Positions 16,607 through 26,620 are shown, counted from the first letter of the stretch. The stretch: 64,000 nt of DNA from Methanobacteriota archaeon (GCA_016841265.1 JAENZL010000017.1:1-64000), one strand, 5' to 3'. Numbers and translations are program-made. Notes: generated by a model from the sequence alone, not told the origin.

Positions 16607-18382
16607 ATGGTTCTGAATGTCATTCCGAACAATTATTTTAAGCTAACAAACGGGGAAACAAAAGTCGTCAATAAGGTCAGGGCTCTGTACCATAAGGATG
16701 ACAGGGAATGTTTCTTATATGTCCAGCCCAGGCTGAGGGAGTATAATCCTGATTTTATTCTTATTGACAGCTACAAAGGTGTCTGCATTATTGAAGTGAA
16801 AGACTGGGTTTTGAGCCGTATAGAGTCAATGAACAGGGTAGAAGTTACTTTTAAGAATGGAAACAACGGGGAGAACCCTGTCGCAAAGACAAATAAATAT
16901 TTTAATTGTGCTAAGGATATTTTTGAAAAAGATAGATTTCTGCTTGATGAGGAGGGGAAATTAAGGTTTAAGGTTTACTCTAAAGTTGTTTTTACCGGGA
17001 TGGACTCGAAGGATATCGATGATTCCGGTCTTAAAGATGTTCTTTTTCAGCCTCCTACAAGGTGCCTTGGTTCCGACCGGCTTAAAAAGCTGACCATAGA
17101 TGATTTATTCAGTGCGGAAACCAGTTATCCGGGTCAAGTAATTATTTCGGTTATCCGGGCTCTTCTTTTCCCTGAAATCAAAATTCAGCACAAACAACAC
17201 GAGTTGCTGGAATTTGATAATGAGCTGGACGAGATCAAGAATACTATTAAGGCGCTTGATTGCGAGCAGGAAAAGTTTGCCAAGAAGATCCCTTACGGCC
17301 ATTATATGGTAAGCGGGGTCCCCGGGAGTGGAAAGACCGTAATATTGCTTGCCAGGGCTATTTTTTTCCTCAAGGAGCACCCGGACTGGAAAATTAAAAT
17401 CATAACTTTCAACCGTTCCCTCGCAAAGAAGATGCAAAACAGGTTCAAGGCTCTTTATAATGACCTTCACCTGATGGGGCTCCATTATGAAAACATTTCA
17501 ATTTCCACTTTCCATAAATTAGCGATGGATACGGCGGGCATCGTTCCTCCCCAGGGTGCGAATTCGTATTTCTGGAACCGGGAACTCCCCCTAAAAGCCC
17601 TCGAAAAAGCCAGGCCGAAATACGATGCCATTCTCATAGACGAATACCAGGACTTTCGAGACGAGTGGTTGAAGCTCTGCCTCGTTCTTTGCAAAAAGCA
17701 GGAATACAACGGAACGGTGAGTGAGAACCTCTTCATGGCCGGGGACCGTTTACAGAGCATTTACAATCCTCACGAACACACCTGGAAAAGTCTGGGGGTA
17801 AACGTAACAGGGAGGTCCAAACTCCTGAAACATTCGTACAGGTCCGGAAAATCCCACATTGACCTTGCCCTTGATTTCCTGATGTCTGACGGCAGCATGA
17901 AAAAGGAAGTCGAGAGATTTTACGAAGGTCGGGAAGGAATCGAAAACGAGCAGACCGGTGAGAATTTCATAGACTTTCTTGAAGGTGACTTTGAAGTAAT
18001 CAATGATATCCTGAATAAAGTCTTGCTGGATATGAGATATGATCCGGAAGATGTGCTTGTCCTTGCTCCCACCCATGCAGACGCAGAGCGGCTTTACTTT
18101 AAACTTGATCCTTTCCTCAAGTCAAAGAGTATAATAACAAAAGACATCGTACCCGGGAAAATAATCATAACAACATACCATTCTTCCAAGGGCCTGGAAT
18201 GTAAGGTGTGTGTCCTGTTGAATGTCAATAAATTAAATGTTAATAAGGCTCAGGATAAGAAACTCCTTTACGTAGGGATGACCCGGGCATCCCAGAGACT
18301 ATACATCCATGCCCGTGATTTTGAGTCCGAAAGTTTTGCCCGGCAATTGAAGCACGGGGAGTTTAATCAACGGGAAGTTTGA
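16607..18382 (+). CDS. NERD-domain UvrD/Rep-like helicase
   Basis: This 591-residue protein joins a nuclease-related domain to a superfamily I helicase. The NERD part covers about residues 15-130, with ILIDSYKGVCIIEVKDW, where the E-x-K core matches the nuclease fold. The helicase has Walker A GVPGSGKT (about 238-246), Walker B ILIDEYQDF (about 342-349), TYHSSKGLE (about 523) and the final motif LLYVGMTRASQRLYI (about 553). It probably acts on DNA in repair or in defence against foreign DNA; no partner gene is adjacent. AAAGGT precedes the ATG. The flanks are decayed sequence on the left and an empty spacer on the right. Confidence 0.9.
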   Translation: MVLNVIPNNYFKLTNGETKVVNKVRALYHKDDRECFLYVQPRLREYNPDFILIDSYKGVCIIEVKDWVLSRIESMNRVEVTFKNGNNGENPVAKTNKYFNCAKDIFEKDRFLLDEEGKLRFKVYSKVVFTGMDSKDIDDSGLKDVLFQPPTRCLGSDRLKKLTIDDLFSAETSYPGQVIISVIRALLFPEIKIQHKQHELLEFDNELDEIKNTIKALDCEQEKFAKKIPYGHYMVSGVPGSGKTVILLARAIFFLKEHPDWKIKIITFNRSLAKKMQNRFKALYNDLHLMGLHYENISISTFHKLAMDTAGIVPPQGANSYFWNRELPLKALEKARPKYDAILIDEYQDFRDEWLKLCLVLCKKQEYNGTVSENLFMAGDRLQSIYNPHEHTWKSLGVNVTGRSKLLKHSYRSGKSHIDLALDFLMSDGSMKKEVERFYEGREGIENEQTGENFIDFLEGDFEVINDILNKVLLDMRYDPEDVLVLAPTHADAERLYFKLDPFLKSKSIITKDIVPGKIIITTYHSSKGLECKVCVLLNVNKLNVNKAQDKKLLYVGMTRASQRLYIHARDFESESFARQLKHGEFNQREV

Positions 18383-18845
18383 TCAGGCGATCTGAATTTG
18401 GCTTGTATTTCAAAAGTTTCTGGGGCTATTTTCCTGAGTTTCCCCGGACTTTACCACGAGAACATGCCATTCCATTATTTTTTTGCATGGCTTTTTTGCA
18501 TGGCTTTTTTGTACAGAGATTCCATGTCCGGTATTTTACCATCTGGCCTCAGAATTCTTCTTATGAAAATTTCCATACATATATTGATATCCAGCAGGTG
18601 TATATCTAAATCTCAAAGCCGCTACTTAAAATAGGTTTACAGGATTATTTTAAATACGATTAATGAGTTTGAAAGAAGATTTCTCTGAGAATTTGCTGCT
18701 CATCAGGGGAGATGGGGTTTGCCGAACTCTCGTTTACAAAAAAGAAGCGCCGCCCCTAAAAATACAAAACTTTCTTCTTGATATAGAAGGTTTGCTTCTG
18801 AATATAGGTAGATTGCCTTTTACAAAATAATGCCGGACCGATACT
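18383..18845. other. Gene-free spacer
   Basis: No gene is supported. TTTTTTGCATGGC is repeated twice near 18480-18507. The last 60 bases hold the promoter region of the TPR gene. Confidence 0.5.
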
Positions 18846-20102
18846 ATGACAAATGACCCTAAAAGAAAGACAGGAAATACAGATCCAGGAAGAAATGCAG
18901 GCAGGGCTGGTAAGGCAGGTAAGACGGATAGGGCAGGTAATACTGCATCCGGCCGCCTGAATAAAGCCCTTGAGCCTTATGAAAAAACCCTTGCGAAAAA
19001 CCCTGAGGATGCAGCTGCCTGGGCAGGCAAGGCAGCGGTGCTGCTCAGGTTCCACGTGTACAAAGATTCCCTGAAAGCCCTTAATAAAGCCCTTGATATC
19101 GAACCTTTAAACCCCGGATACTTCTTTGAAAAAGGTTTCGTGCTCTTAAAGCTTGAAAGGGAGGAAGAGGCCTTGAAGGCTTTTGATTGGGTGCTTGAAA
19201 TAAAACCTGATAGCGACAAGACCTGGAACCTCAAGACCTCGGTCCTCTGCAGGCTCGGACAGCAAGAAAAAGCTCTTGCAGCCTGTGAAAAAGCTCTTGC
19301 TTCCAATCCTAAGATTGCTGGTGCCTGGCACGCAAAAGGCACTGTGCTTTCTGACCTTGGCAGCTACGAAGAAGCCCTCAAAGCCTATGATGAAGCTCTC
19401 AAACTCAACCAGAACCTTGCAAGAGCCTGGGAAGGTAAGGCTTTTGTCCTCTACAAGCTGGACCGGTTTATGGAAGCCTTAAAAGCATACGATACCACCC
19501 TCAAACTAAACCCGAACAATGCAAAGACCTGGGTCGGCAAAGGGCTTGTCCACCTCAGGCTCAGCAGGCAAAAAAGAGCCCTGGATACTTTCAATAAAGC
19601 CATCTCAATAAAGCCTGATTTTGCAGAGGCATGGTTCTATAAAGGTGAAGCTCTGGCCCTGGTCGAAAAGGATGAAGAAGCCCTGAGGGCCTATGAAAGA
19701 GCTCTCAAGATCAAGCCGAAATATACTGAAGCCTGGAAAGCCAAAATTTCCGTAAGTTCCAAACTCGGAATCGAAATGGATGAAGAGGAAATGGAAGAGG
19801 AAATGAAAGAGGAAATGAAAAAGGAAATGAAAAAGGAAATGAAAGAGGAGAAGCCGGAAATAAAGAGGAGTACATGGACAAGGAAATCGGATATAGGGGT
19901 GGAAATTAAGACTGCCGCTAAGGAAGGAAAATATACTAAGTTCGGCAAAAAAGAAGAGCAGGGTCCGGAAATAAAGAGGAATACATGGACAAGGAAGGTA
20001 CAAAAAGGAGAGGATACTAAGAAATATATGGGGAAAAAGACGGAGAAAAAGGGAGCGGGAACAGAAAGGAAAGCAGGGAAAAGAAAAGGGCAAAAGAAAT
20101 GA
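18846..20102 (+). CDS. Tetratricopeptide-repeat protein with charged tail
   Basis: This 418-residue protein has a short Lys/Gly-rich start, then about eight 34-residue TPR units (about 40-310). Each shows the W-x-GKA…L…EAL-x-AY-x-x-AL pattern (for example AWHAKGTVLSDLGSYEEALKAY). Such arrays bind partner proteins. The C-terminal 110 residues are very highly charged: an EEMKKEMKKEMK coiled-coil-like repeat and two copies of PEIKRSTWTRK / PEIKRNTWTRK in a Lys-rich tail that could bind nucleic acid or membranes. No signal peptide or membrane segment is present, so it is probably cytoplasmic. Its partner is unknown. Confidence 0.85.
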   Translation: MTNDPKRKTGNTDPGRNAGRAGKAGKTDRAGNTASGRLNKALEPYEKTLAKNPEDAAAWAGKAAVLLRFHVYKDSLKALNKALDIEPLNPGYFFEKGFVLLKLEREEEALKAFDWVLEIKPDSDKTWNLKTSVLCRLGQQEKALAACEKALASNPKIAGAWHAKGTVLSDLGSYEEALKAYDEALKLNQNLARAWEGKAFVLYKLDRFMEALKAYDTTLKLNPNNAKTWVGKGLVHLRLSRQKRALDTFNKAISIKPDFAEAWFYKGEALALVEKDEEALRAYERALKIKPKYTEAWKAKISVSSKLGIEMDEEEMEEEMKEEMKKEMKKEMKEEKPEIKRSTWTRKSDIGVEIKTAAKEGKYTKFGKKEEQGPEIKRNTWTRKVQKGEDTKKYMGKKTEKKGAGTERKAGKRKGQKK

Positions 20103-20749
20103 TTTAAACCTGTTGCACGTATATGTGAGTTCTTTCAGGTAGTTGATCAAAAACCCACTTTGAAAAGGTATTTTCTGAAGTGGGACATTTCTTCTTTTAT
20201 ACGTTTCAATATAATAAAAGGTTTCAGGGTAAAATCGATCATTATATTGAACGCTATTTATGTAAAAATGTTTTTTTGGGCACCAGCTCCAGTGTTCTTG
20301 TTGTGGATACGATGAGAAGTTCTGAAGCCAGCCCCCTAAATATAATATTCATACCATTTAAAAAGATTACACAGTACCTCTTTTCGGGGAGTGTGCGGAA
20401 AAAAACTGCATTTTTATAACTGCACTTTTCCGGTTAAATTAAATTCGTTTTTCCGGATGTATCGGTATCGGCAAAATTCTGAGTAATCCGATATATTTTA
20501 TTTCCTGCAGGGCTTGTTTTTTGCTCCAATTCCCGGAGAAACGTCGGAACGATCAGCTTTCCGGTCCCAGAGCTCTCAATGGTCGCGCCTGCACGACCGG
20601 CTTTTTCAAAAAAGTTCATAGACAAAGACGTTTTAATTTGATATTGCTAACTTTACGCTTCCTATCCTGGCACCTAAATCTTCTCGATTCGTATTTCATC
20701 CCACACGGCTATGTATGCTCAAAGTAAGCATTTGCTTTTTCTTTTCAGT
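20103..20749. other. Long gene-free spacer
   Basis: About 650 bases without a convincing gene. A 63-codon minus-strand frame at 20434-20625 has no family features and was not accepted. The sequence is mixed AT-rich and may contain decayed gene pieces that I could not identify. Confidence 0.45.
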
Positions 20750-20806
20750 CCTGGAAAAACCCGTGCTGCGCACGGTGACAAGAACGGTTTGAGACAGCTA
20801 TTCCGG
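20750..20806 (+). repeat. Hairpin element, CCGTGC type (copy 1)
   Basis: A palindromic element: an outer stem CTGGAA…TTCCGG (one G-U pair on the plus strand), an inner hairpin CGTGCTGCGCACG, then GGTGACA and GAGACAGCTATTCCGG. A second copy lies at 62839-62894. It resembles the GGAAAGGCC elements listed elsewhere in starting with GGAAA and having GGTGA or GGTAA after the hairpin. Confidence 0.6.
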
Positions 20807-20964
20807 TAATTTTGGAACAGGTCTAAACGATCAACTGCTTCGGACCCTGGGATCAAAAATAGATCGCAATCATGGGCAGCAATCCGGGGTCAGCCCAAAA
20901 AGTTTGACTGATTCCCCTATGCCGAATTTAAACAATATTCGAAGACTTGTGCCTCGAAAACCCC

Positions 20965-23526
20965 TTAAATCCCATGGAAATAATGGCCTGTGCCGTACTC
21001 CACATCCGCGTATTTCAGTTTCCCTTTCTTACCTTCAAGGGCCAGGCTGTATGCCCTGACGATATCCTTTATTTCTTTTTCGTGGTTCAGGGTGAGGTCC
21101 AGCCTCAGAACATCCACACCGCTAGCTTTCAAGCCCTTAATGTATTCCAGCATGGAAAGGACCTCCGAATTGTAAATAAGAGTCCGGGTACCCCAGCGCT
21201 TTACGGGAAAGCTTCTTTCCTGCCGGTCGATGAGCTGCACTTCGCTTCCGGGTTTCAGGATATTCCGTTCAACAAGAGGTTTGAGGAGGTCGTTTTCCGT
21301 TACGAGCAGGAGTTCCCGGCCGTGAGCCGTAAGTTCGATTTCCTCAGTTTTCCCACAGGTTTCGAGAGCCTCGCAAACCGCCCGGATCTCTTTCATGTTC
21401 AGTTCGCTTGAAAGGCCTATCCTGTAGGCTCCGGCTTTTTTGAGGGTGTCGACCGTAAATGAATTAAAAGGAGTCAGGTCTTTTCTTGCTACAAAGGGGA
21501 TTTCCATTTCCTTTGCGAGCTGTATGGTCCCGAAGTCAGAGCAGGCTACGGTGAAGCCGGCTTCTTTCACATCTTTCAGGAGGGGGGTGAGAGCTTCCAT
21601 TTCCCGGTCATGGGCAATCAGCGGGAGGGTAAAGACGATTTCAAGCCCTTTCTTAAGCAGGAACCTCAGTTTTTTCCGGTATTCCGGAGCTCTCAGGTCA
21701 TGGAACCTTTCAATGGGGATATAAACGATATCCGCTTTCCCGTCCACTGCGTGGAAAAGGCCTTCCGGGCTGTTTACCTCGACACTCAGGCGCGGGCTCT
21801 GCGGGCTATTAGTGGAAACAGAGCTTTCGGGCCCGGTGGGCTTTGCGGGCAAGGTCCCGGAAACTTCATCTCCGGAACCTTCAGCTTCGTTTTTGCACAG
21901 GTGGGCAAGGTCCGAAAGCTGCGGGTGTTTCGGTTCCTTCTTCCGTATACCCGTGGACTTTTCCAGCAGCAATTCCAGAGCCTGCCGCCTTGCGCTTTTG
22001 AGAGCTCCAACAGGGATGAAGATTTCTTCATCGGCTTCTATCTCGATGGTCCCTACATCGTAAGGGGTCTCCCCAAGCTGTTCCATTGCTTTCCTGATAG
22101 CCTCTTCGGGGGTAGGGGACTTCCGGGAGGGCTGGACAATGTATTCGTCCTCAAACTCCACGAGGCTTTCACCGGGGCTTTCGACTGTGACCTTAAGCCG
22201 CTCGCCTTTCCTGGCTGTGACTTTAATGTTTACGGGCAGGGGTTTTAATTTCATCTCCTGCAGCCCTTCCAGGAAGCTCCTGTCAGTTGAGATGAATACC
22301 TCGTCCTGGGGGTTGACGACCTCTCCCGTTTTGAAACTGATCTCAAGGGTTACTTTTTCCCCTTTCTTTGCCTTTTCCAGGCGCTTTCCGTTTTTCGATA
22401 TGATACCGTTTACTATAGACCCGAGCATCCCGGTTTTGGTATTGACCTGGGTGTGGATCCCGATCCCGTCGTTTACCTCGATTTCCTCCTGGAGGGTGAG
22501 AGTTATCAGGCCATAGGGTTTGGAACGGACGACGTTTGAGACTTTGCCGAGGTAAACCCCGTAGTTTGAGTCGTATTCGAGATGGGTGACTGCCCGGTCC
22601 CCGAGGATGAAACCCCTGGTAAACCCTCTGCTGAAGAGTTTTGCAAGCTCCTTTTCTTTCTGATCGAGTTCTTCCCGGTTCAGGTTTTCCCCGCTTTTGC
22701 AGATCCGCTCGACCGCCTCTTTGTAAATTGCCGAACTGCCGGTTACGTATTCGGGCTTCTTCATCCTGCCCTCGATTTTCAGGCTTTCGACCCCGCTTGC
22801 CATGATTTTATCCAGGCCCGGGAGCGTGCAAAGTTCGGCACAGCTTAGCGGATAATCTCCCCTGATCAGTTCGTTCTGCTGCTCTCCGTCCACGAAAAGC
22901 TCATATTTCCACCTGCACGGCTGGGCACAGGCTCCCAGGTTTCCGCTCCTGTCACTTACGAAACTGCTGAAAAGGCACCTGCCCGAGTAGGAGTAACAAA
23001 GGGCTCCGTGGACGAAGACCTCAATCCCAATCTTCGAAGAGTCCACGATGTCTTTGACCTCGGCAGTGCTAAGTTCCCTTGAGACAATTACCCTTGAAGC
23101 CCCAAGCTCTTCCACAAAACGGACTCCTGCCTTATTGTGGATCGTCATCTGGGTGCTGGCGTGCAGGGGCAGGTCCGGGAAAGTTGCTTTCAGGATCCTT
23201 AACAGTCCCGGGTCCCTGAGGATGATCGCATCCACGCCGGCGGCATAGGCCTGGTCTATTAAATCAAGGGCAGACTGGAGCTCGTGTTCCTTGATCGGGA
23301 TGTTGAACGCGAGATAGACTTTAACTCCATGGGAATGGGCCATGTCGATGGCCTTTTCGAGTTCTCTGGAACTAAGGTTCTTTGCGCCCCTGCGGGCGTT
23401 GAATTCTCCTATCCCAAGGTAAACGGCATCGGCTCCGCCTTTGATGGCGGAAAGGAATGCGTCATAATCCCCGGCAGGGGCCAGGATTTCCGGGGGGCAG
23501 TGGTTTGCGGATGTTTTCTCGGACAT
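20965..23526 (-). CDS. U32 peptidase-family protein with DUF3656 domain
   Basis: This 853-residue protein starts with the U32 pattern PEILAPAGDYDAFLSAI and DAVYLGIGEFNARRGAKNL. It carries the family Cys cluster in GALCYSYSGRCLFSSF, LGACAQPCRWKYE and SCAELCTLPG, and then IEGRMKKPEYV. In the family (RlhA, TrhP and related proteins) these Cys bind an iron-sulfur cluster, and the proteins act in RNA hydroxylation rather than proteolysis. A DUF3656-like middle domain (about 370-500) follows. The C-terminal half (about 580-853) has a second barrel-like region including DLTPFNSFTVDTLKKAGAYRIGLSSEL. A tRNA or rRNA hydroxyuridine/hydroxycytidine role is the best inference. It is monocistronic. Confidence 0.9.
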   Translation of the reverse strand: MSEKTSANHCPPEILAPAGDYDAFLSAIKGGADAVYLGIGEFNARRGAKNLSSRELEKAIDMAHSHGVKVYLAFNIPIKEHELQSALDLIDQAYAAGVDAIILRDPGLLRILKATFPDLPLHASTQMTIHNKAGVRFVEELGASRVIVSRELSTAEVKDIVDSSKIGIEVFVHGALCYSYSGRCLFSSFVSDRSGNLGACAQPCRWKYELFVDGEQQNELIRGDYPLSCAELCTLPGLDKIMASGVESLKIEGRMKKPEYVTGSSAIYKEAVERICKSGENLNREELDQKEKELAKLFSRGFTRGFILGDRAVTHLEYDSNYGVYLGKVSNVVRSKPYGLITLTLQEEIEVNDGIGIHTQVNTKTGMLGSIVNGIISKNGKRLEKAKKGEKVTLEISFKTGEVVNPQDEVFISTDRSFLEGLQEMKLKPLPVNIKVTARKGERLKVTVESPGESLVEFEDEYIVQPSRKSPTPEEAIRKAMEQLGETPYDVGTIEIEADEEIFIPVGALKSARRQALELLLEKSTGIRKKEPKHPQLSDLAHLCKNEAEGSGDEVSGTLPAKPTGPESSVSTNSPQSPRLSVEVNSPEGLFHAVDGKADIVYIPIERFHDLRAPEYRKKLRFLLKKGLEIVFTLPLIAHDREMEALTPLLKDVKEAGFTVACSDFGTIQLAKEMEIPFVARKDLTPFNSFTVDTLKKAGAYRIGLSSELNMKEIRAVCEALETCGKTEEIELTAHGRELLLVTENDLLKPLVERNILKPGSEVQLIDRQERSFPVKRWGTRTLIYNSEVLSMLEYIKGLKASGVDVLRLDLTLNHEKEIKDIVRAYSLALEGKKGKLKYADVEYGTGHYFHGI

Positions 23527-23860
23527 GTCAAATCGGGGTTTTCTTCAGAAAAGGTTTTTTTATGCGTACAGACGGTGGTGATGATAGTAAAAATAAGGTT
23601 TTTGGAACTCATTGGTGCTTTTTTAGCATAAAAAGGGGTGGTTCTATATTATTTTATCCCAGAAAGATCCGTTCGTCCATTTTTTACGGTTTGGGCTTAT
23701 TCTCTTGAATCAGGGAAGTATCGGTGTTTGATCTATTTTGACACATCTATCTTTACTTTCCGATCGATTTTTATTCACCGATCGATTTTTATTCTCCGAC
23801 CTATTTCGATTCCCCGTTTTTTCTTTATTACGCAAGCCCTGGCTCTAAAAGAATCTCTGT
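23527..23860. other. Spacer upstream of the zinc-ribbon genes
   Basis: No gene is supported. Around 23758-23812 a short unit like CCGATCGATTTTTATT is repeated about three times. The right end leads into the promoter of the first zinc-ribbon gene. Confidence 0.5.
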
Positions 23861-23865
23861 TGATG

Positions 23866-24024
23866 TGGATACGTTTATATACCATAATTCCGATGTAGTT
23901 CCATTGAAAATAATGAGACGTATAATAATCTGTTGTTAAAAACCATTTTTTGTTTTTAATCAGAATTCTATACAATCTTATTTTTAAACTATTAACTAAC
24001 AACTAAAACAAAGGTGAAACAAAA
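23866..24024 (+). promoter_or_regulatory. Promoter and structured 5' leader, zinc-ribbon copy 1
   Basis: A TATA box (ACGTTTATATACC, about 23870) is followed by a leader of roughly 120 bases. The segment GAGACGTATAATAATCTGTT and the stem TTAAAAAC…GTTTTTAA are shared with the leaders of copies 2 and 3. The leader ends in CTAACAACTAAAAC and the ribosome binding site AAGGTGA. Such conservation outside the gene points to regulation of the mRNA, for example temperature-dependent translation. Confidence 0.6.
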
Positions 24025-24213
24025 ATGGCTTTTAATGACAGAAATTCCAGAGGAAATAATAATTTCGGCGCACCCAAAGAAATGCACAAAGCAACCTGTT
24101 CAGATTGCGGTGTTGAAACCGAAGTGCCTTTCAAACCTGACCCCGAAAGACCGGTTTACTGCAGAGAGTGTCTTCCTAACCACAGGACACCCAGAGAAAA
24201 CCGCAGATATTAA
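24025..24213 (+). CDS. Small CxxC-x17-CxxC zinc-ribbon protein, copy 1
   Basis: This 62-residue protein has an Asn/Arg-rich start (MAFNDRNSRGNNNFG) and one zinc-ribbon, CSDC-x17-CREC, with the spacer fitting the CxxC-x17-CxxC family exactly. The tail is basic (NHRTPRENRRY). The layout suggests an RNA- or DNA-binding protein; the RG-rich ends resemble RNA-chaperone tails. It differs from copies 2 and 3 by a few residues (S9, K18, E50 and E58-R60 here). AAGGTGA precedes the start. Confidence 0.88.
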   Translation: MAFNDRNSRGNNNFGAPKEMHKATCSDCGVETEVPFKPDPERPVYCRECLPNHRTPRENRRY

Positions 24214-24349
24214 GCTCTATTTTCACTTACAGAGTTTCGCTTCATTCAAGCGGACTCATATCTTTTTTTAAATATGGTAAGTCTTGAATATTCATTTTTC
24301 GTAATCGTTATTTTTTGCGGCTATTTGAAAAATGCACTTCTTAAATTAT

Positions 24350-24509
24350 AGATACGTTTATATATTTTAACTGCAACGTAGGTGTGTTGAAAATTAAGAG
24401 ACGTATAATAATCTGTTATTAAAAACCAACTTTAGTTTTTAATCAAAGAGTTCTATACAATCTTATTTTTAAACCATTAACTAACAACTAAAACCAAGGT
24501 GAAACAAAT
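24350..24509 (+). promoter_or_regulatory. Promoter and structured 5' leader, zinc-ribbon copy 2
   Basis: The same arrangement as copy 1: TATA box ACGTTTATATATT near 24354, then the conserved leader with GAGACGTATAATAATCTGTT and the stem TTAAAAAC…GTTTTTAA. The loop of the stem differs between copies while the stem is unchanged, which supports a folded leader. Confidence 0.6.
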
Positions 24510-24698
24510 ATGGCTTTTAATGACAGAAACTTCAGAGGAAATAATAATTTCGGCGCACCCAGAGAAATGCACAAAGCAACCTGTTCAGATTGCGGTGTTG
24601 AAACCGAAGTGCCTTTCAAACCTGACCCCGAAAGACCGGTTTACTGCAGGGATTGTCTTCCTAACCACAGGACACCCAGAGATAACAGCAGATACTAA
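24510..24698 (+). CDS. Small CxxC-x17-CxxC zinc-ribbon protein, copy 2
   Basis: A 62-residue zinc-ribbon protein of the same family as the gene at 24025. Its protein is identical to that of copy 3 at 26772, and the DNA of gene, ribosome binding site and 3' flank also appears identical. The two ribbon halves are CSDC and CRDC. Directly after the stop, GTGTAA…TTTACAC can form a small terminator stem. Recent duplication or gene conversion with copy 3 explains the identity. Confidence 0.88.
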   Translation: MAFNDRNFRGNNNFGAPREMHKATCSDCGVETEVPFKPDPERPVYCRDCLPNHRTPRDNSRY

Positions 24699-24782
24699 GT
24701 GTCATTTGTGTAACTGAGTTTACACCAACACTTTTTCTTTTCTACTTTTTTTGAATCTCCCGTAGATCCGGAATATACTTTT

Positions 24783-24866
24783 TTCTTAATCCGTTATTCT
24801 TAATCCGTTATTCTTAATCCGTTATTCTTAACCCGTTATTCTTAACCCGTTATTCTTAATCCGTTA
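24783..24866. repeat. 14-bp tandem repeat
   Basis: Six copies of TTCTTAATCCGTTA (some with CCC instead of TCC) lie just beyond the zinc-ribbon copy 2 gene. Confidence 0.9.
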
Positions 24867-25300
24867 TCTTTTGCAGGTTGAGAAATAGAATTTCGTAAGC
24901 TCGCTCAGTTTTGCCCTCCCCGAGTTTCGCTTCGCTCAAACGGACTGGTCCTATTTTACACATATTTCATAAGGTGTATCGGTAAATGTGGAAAATGCTG
25001 GGACAGGGGTTATGCTGCCTGCATAGCCTGATTTTTCTGAAATCTCCCTCGGATGACTCCAGGTAGTCCGACTTCTAATACTTTCATATAAAATACGTCT
25101 TTATATTTTGATGCAATATTTTACAGAGGGGCTTTTTTTCATTTCAGTCAGATCTGCAGGAGATATCCATAATGCGGGGAGTTTGAAATGATTGAATAAT
25201 GGGGGGCTTGAAGTGATTGTGATCGATGCGATAAAAAATCAGCCTGGTCCCTTTCAGCCTGTTCCCTCATTTGTTCCCTTACTAAGGATGGTTTAGGTAC
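24867..25300. other. Gene-free spacer
   Basis: No gene is supported between the 14-bp array and the flavoprotein. The last 20 bases contain the GGAGG ribosome binding site for the flavoprotein. Confidence 0.5.
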
Positions 25301-25315
25301 ATTGGAGGATTACAT

Positions 25316-26041
25316 ATGAAAGTTCTGGCAATAAACTCCAGTCCCAAAATGGATAAAAGCAACACGGCCCTGATATTGAACCCTTTTCTTGAAGGGATGA
25401 AAGAGGCAGGGGCAGAGGTCGAACTCTTCGATACAGGGAAACTCAATATCAATCCCTGTACAGGGGAGTTTAACTGCTGGCTAAAGACACCAGGTAAATG
25501 TTACCAGAATGACGACATGAGCATCCTGTATCCCAAAATCGATGAGGCTGATGTTATGGTCTTTGCCACGCCGGTTTATGTGGATGGGGTCACAGGTCCG
25601 ATGAAGAACCTGATTGACAGGATGCTTCCCAGGGTAGAACCCTTTTTCGAGCTGCGCGACGACCACTGCCGCCATCCCGTGCGCGGGGGACCAAAGGCCC
25701 TGAAATTCGTGCTGGTTTCCAACTGCGGCTTCTGGGAGAAGGATAATTTTGATCCCATGCTTATGTACATGAAAGCCTTTTGCAAGAACGAATCCGCCGA
25801 GTTTGCAGGAGCCCTTCTGCGCCCTCACGGGGAAGCAATGTCTATCATGCTTGAAATGGGGAAACCGATAGGTGATATTTTCGAAGCAGCAAAAGAAGCA
25901 GGCCGCCAGCTTGCAAGGGGACAGCCCATGTCGCAGGAAACCCTTGACACCGTTAGCCGCGAACTCCTGCCGAGGGATATGTACATGCAGATAGTAAACC
26001 AGTACTTTAAGGAGTGTCTGGAAGCGCCGGTAAAGCAATAA
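25316..26041 (+). CDS. Flavodoxin-fold NADPH-dependent FMN reductase-like protein
   Basis: This 241-residue protein has the FMN-binding pattern of the NADPH-dependent FMN reductase/iron-sulfur flavoprotein group: MKVLAINSSPKMDKSNT at the start (phosphate loop) and MVFATPVYVDGVTGPMKNLIDRM. Three Cys at 48, 54 and 62 lie where iron-sulfur flavoproteins have their four-Cys cluster motif, but the spacing (C-x5-C-x7-C) lacks the compact CxxCxxC, so an iron-sulfur cluster is doubtful. It is probably a cytoplasmic electron carrier or stress reductase. Strong ribosome binding site GGAGG; single gene. Confidence 0.88.
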   Translation: MKVLAINSSPKMDKSNTALILNPFLEGMKEAGAEVELFDTGKLNINPCTGEFNCWLKTPGKCYQNDDMSILYPKIDEADVMVFATPVYVDGVTGPMKNLIDRMLPRVEPFFELRDDHCRHPVRGGPKALKFVLVSNCGFWEKDNFDPMLMYMKAFCKNESAEFAGALLRPHGEAMSIMLEMGKPIGDIFEAAKEAGRQLARGQPMSQETLDTVSRELLPRDMYMQIVNQYFKECLEAPVKQ

Positions 26042-26620
26042 ACAAAATTTCACTTAATTTTTTTATTGCCCTTTTTTGCAGACCTGATCAATTTATCAAC
26101 TGTCCGGGATGATTTGCGAAGCAAACCCTGGCGAAGAGTCACCTAACTTAGTTATTACTTTTAGACTTCCTGGTTATTAAACCTAAGAATAAGAGAAAGA
26201 ACAATAAGCTGAGATAGTTAAGTCCTGGATCTACTTTCCCTAAAAATCCTAAGAACCCGAGAAACCCAGGAAAACCAGCTGGGTGAAATTCTTGTACCAT
26301 AATATTCTGTCATTTATTGTTGATTTATATACTTTTTTTCATAAGATGATTGGATCTATCATAAGTTCAAATTAACTTTTTTGCAAGAGCTTGCGTGGAA
26401 GCAGATCCAAAAAGGTAAATAGTCACCTTAATCTCTCAGAAACTGTCTTAAAATTAAATTATCCTTGTACTTTGATTATTTTTAAATTATATTGGTAGGT
26501 TTTTCAAGCAATTCTGGTTTCAGGACATGTCAGAAAATGGGTTGTTATCTCCTATTCAAGTTATGCCTGTAAAGAGTTATCTCATTTGAGAGAGTGTACT
26601 CTTATAATCATAGATATATT
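26042..26620. other. Gene-free spacer with a possible insertion-sequence end
   Basis: No gene is supported. The segment CTGTCTTAAAATTAAAT at 26443-26459 matches the junction sequence at 15834-15854. The palindrome GCAAGAGCTTGC occurs near 26383. Confidence 0.45.

Noticed and set aside
20434-20625. 63-codon minus-strand frame
   Set aside because: No ribosome binding site, no recognisable domain and no conserved neighbour; left as spacer.
20750-20806. tRNA-like gene
   Set aside because: The folded element lacks a seven-base acceptor stem, a T-loop GTTCGAATC-type sequence and an anticodon arm in the right place.
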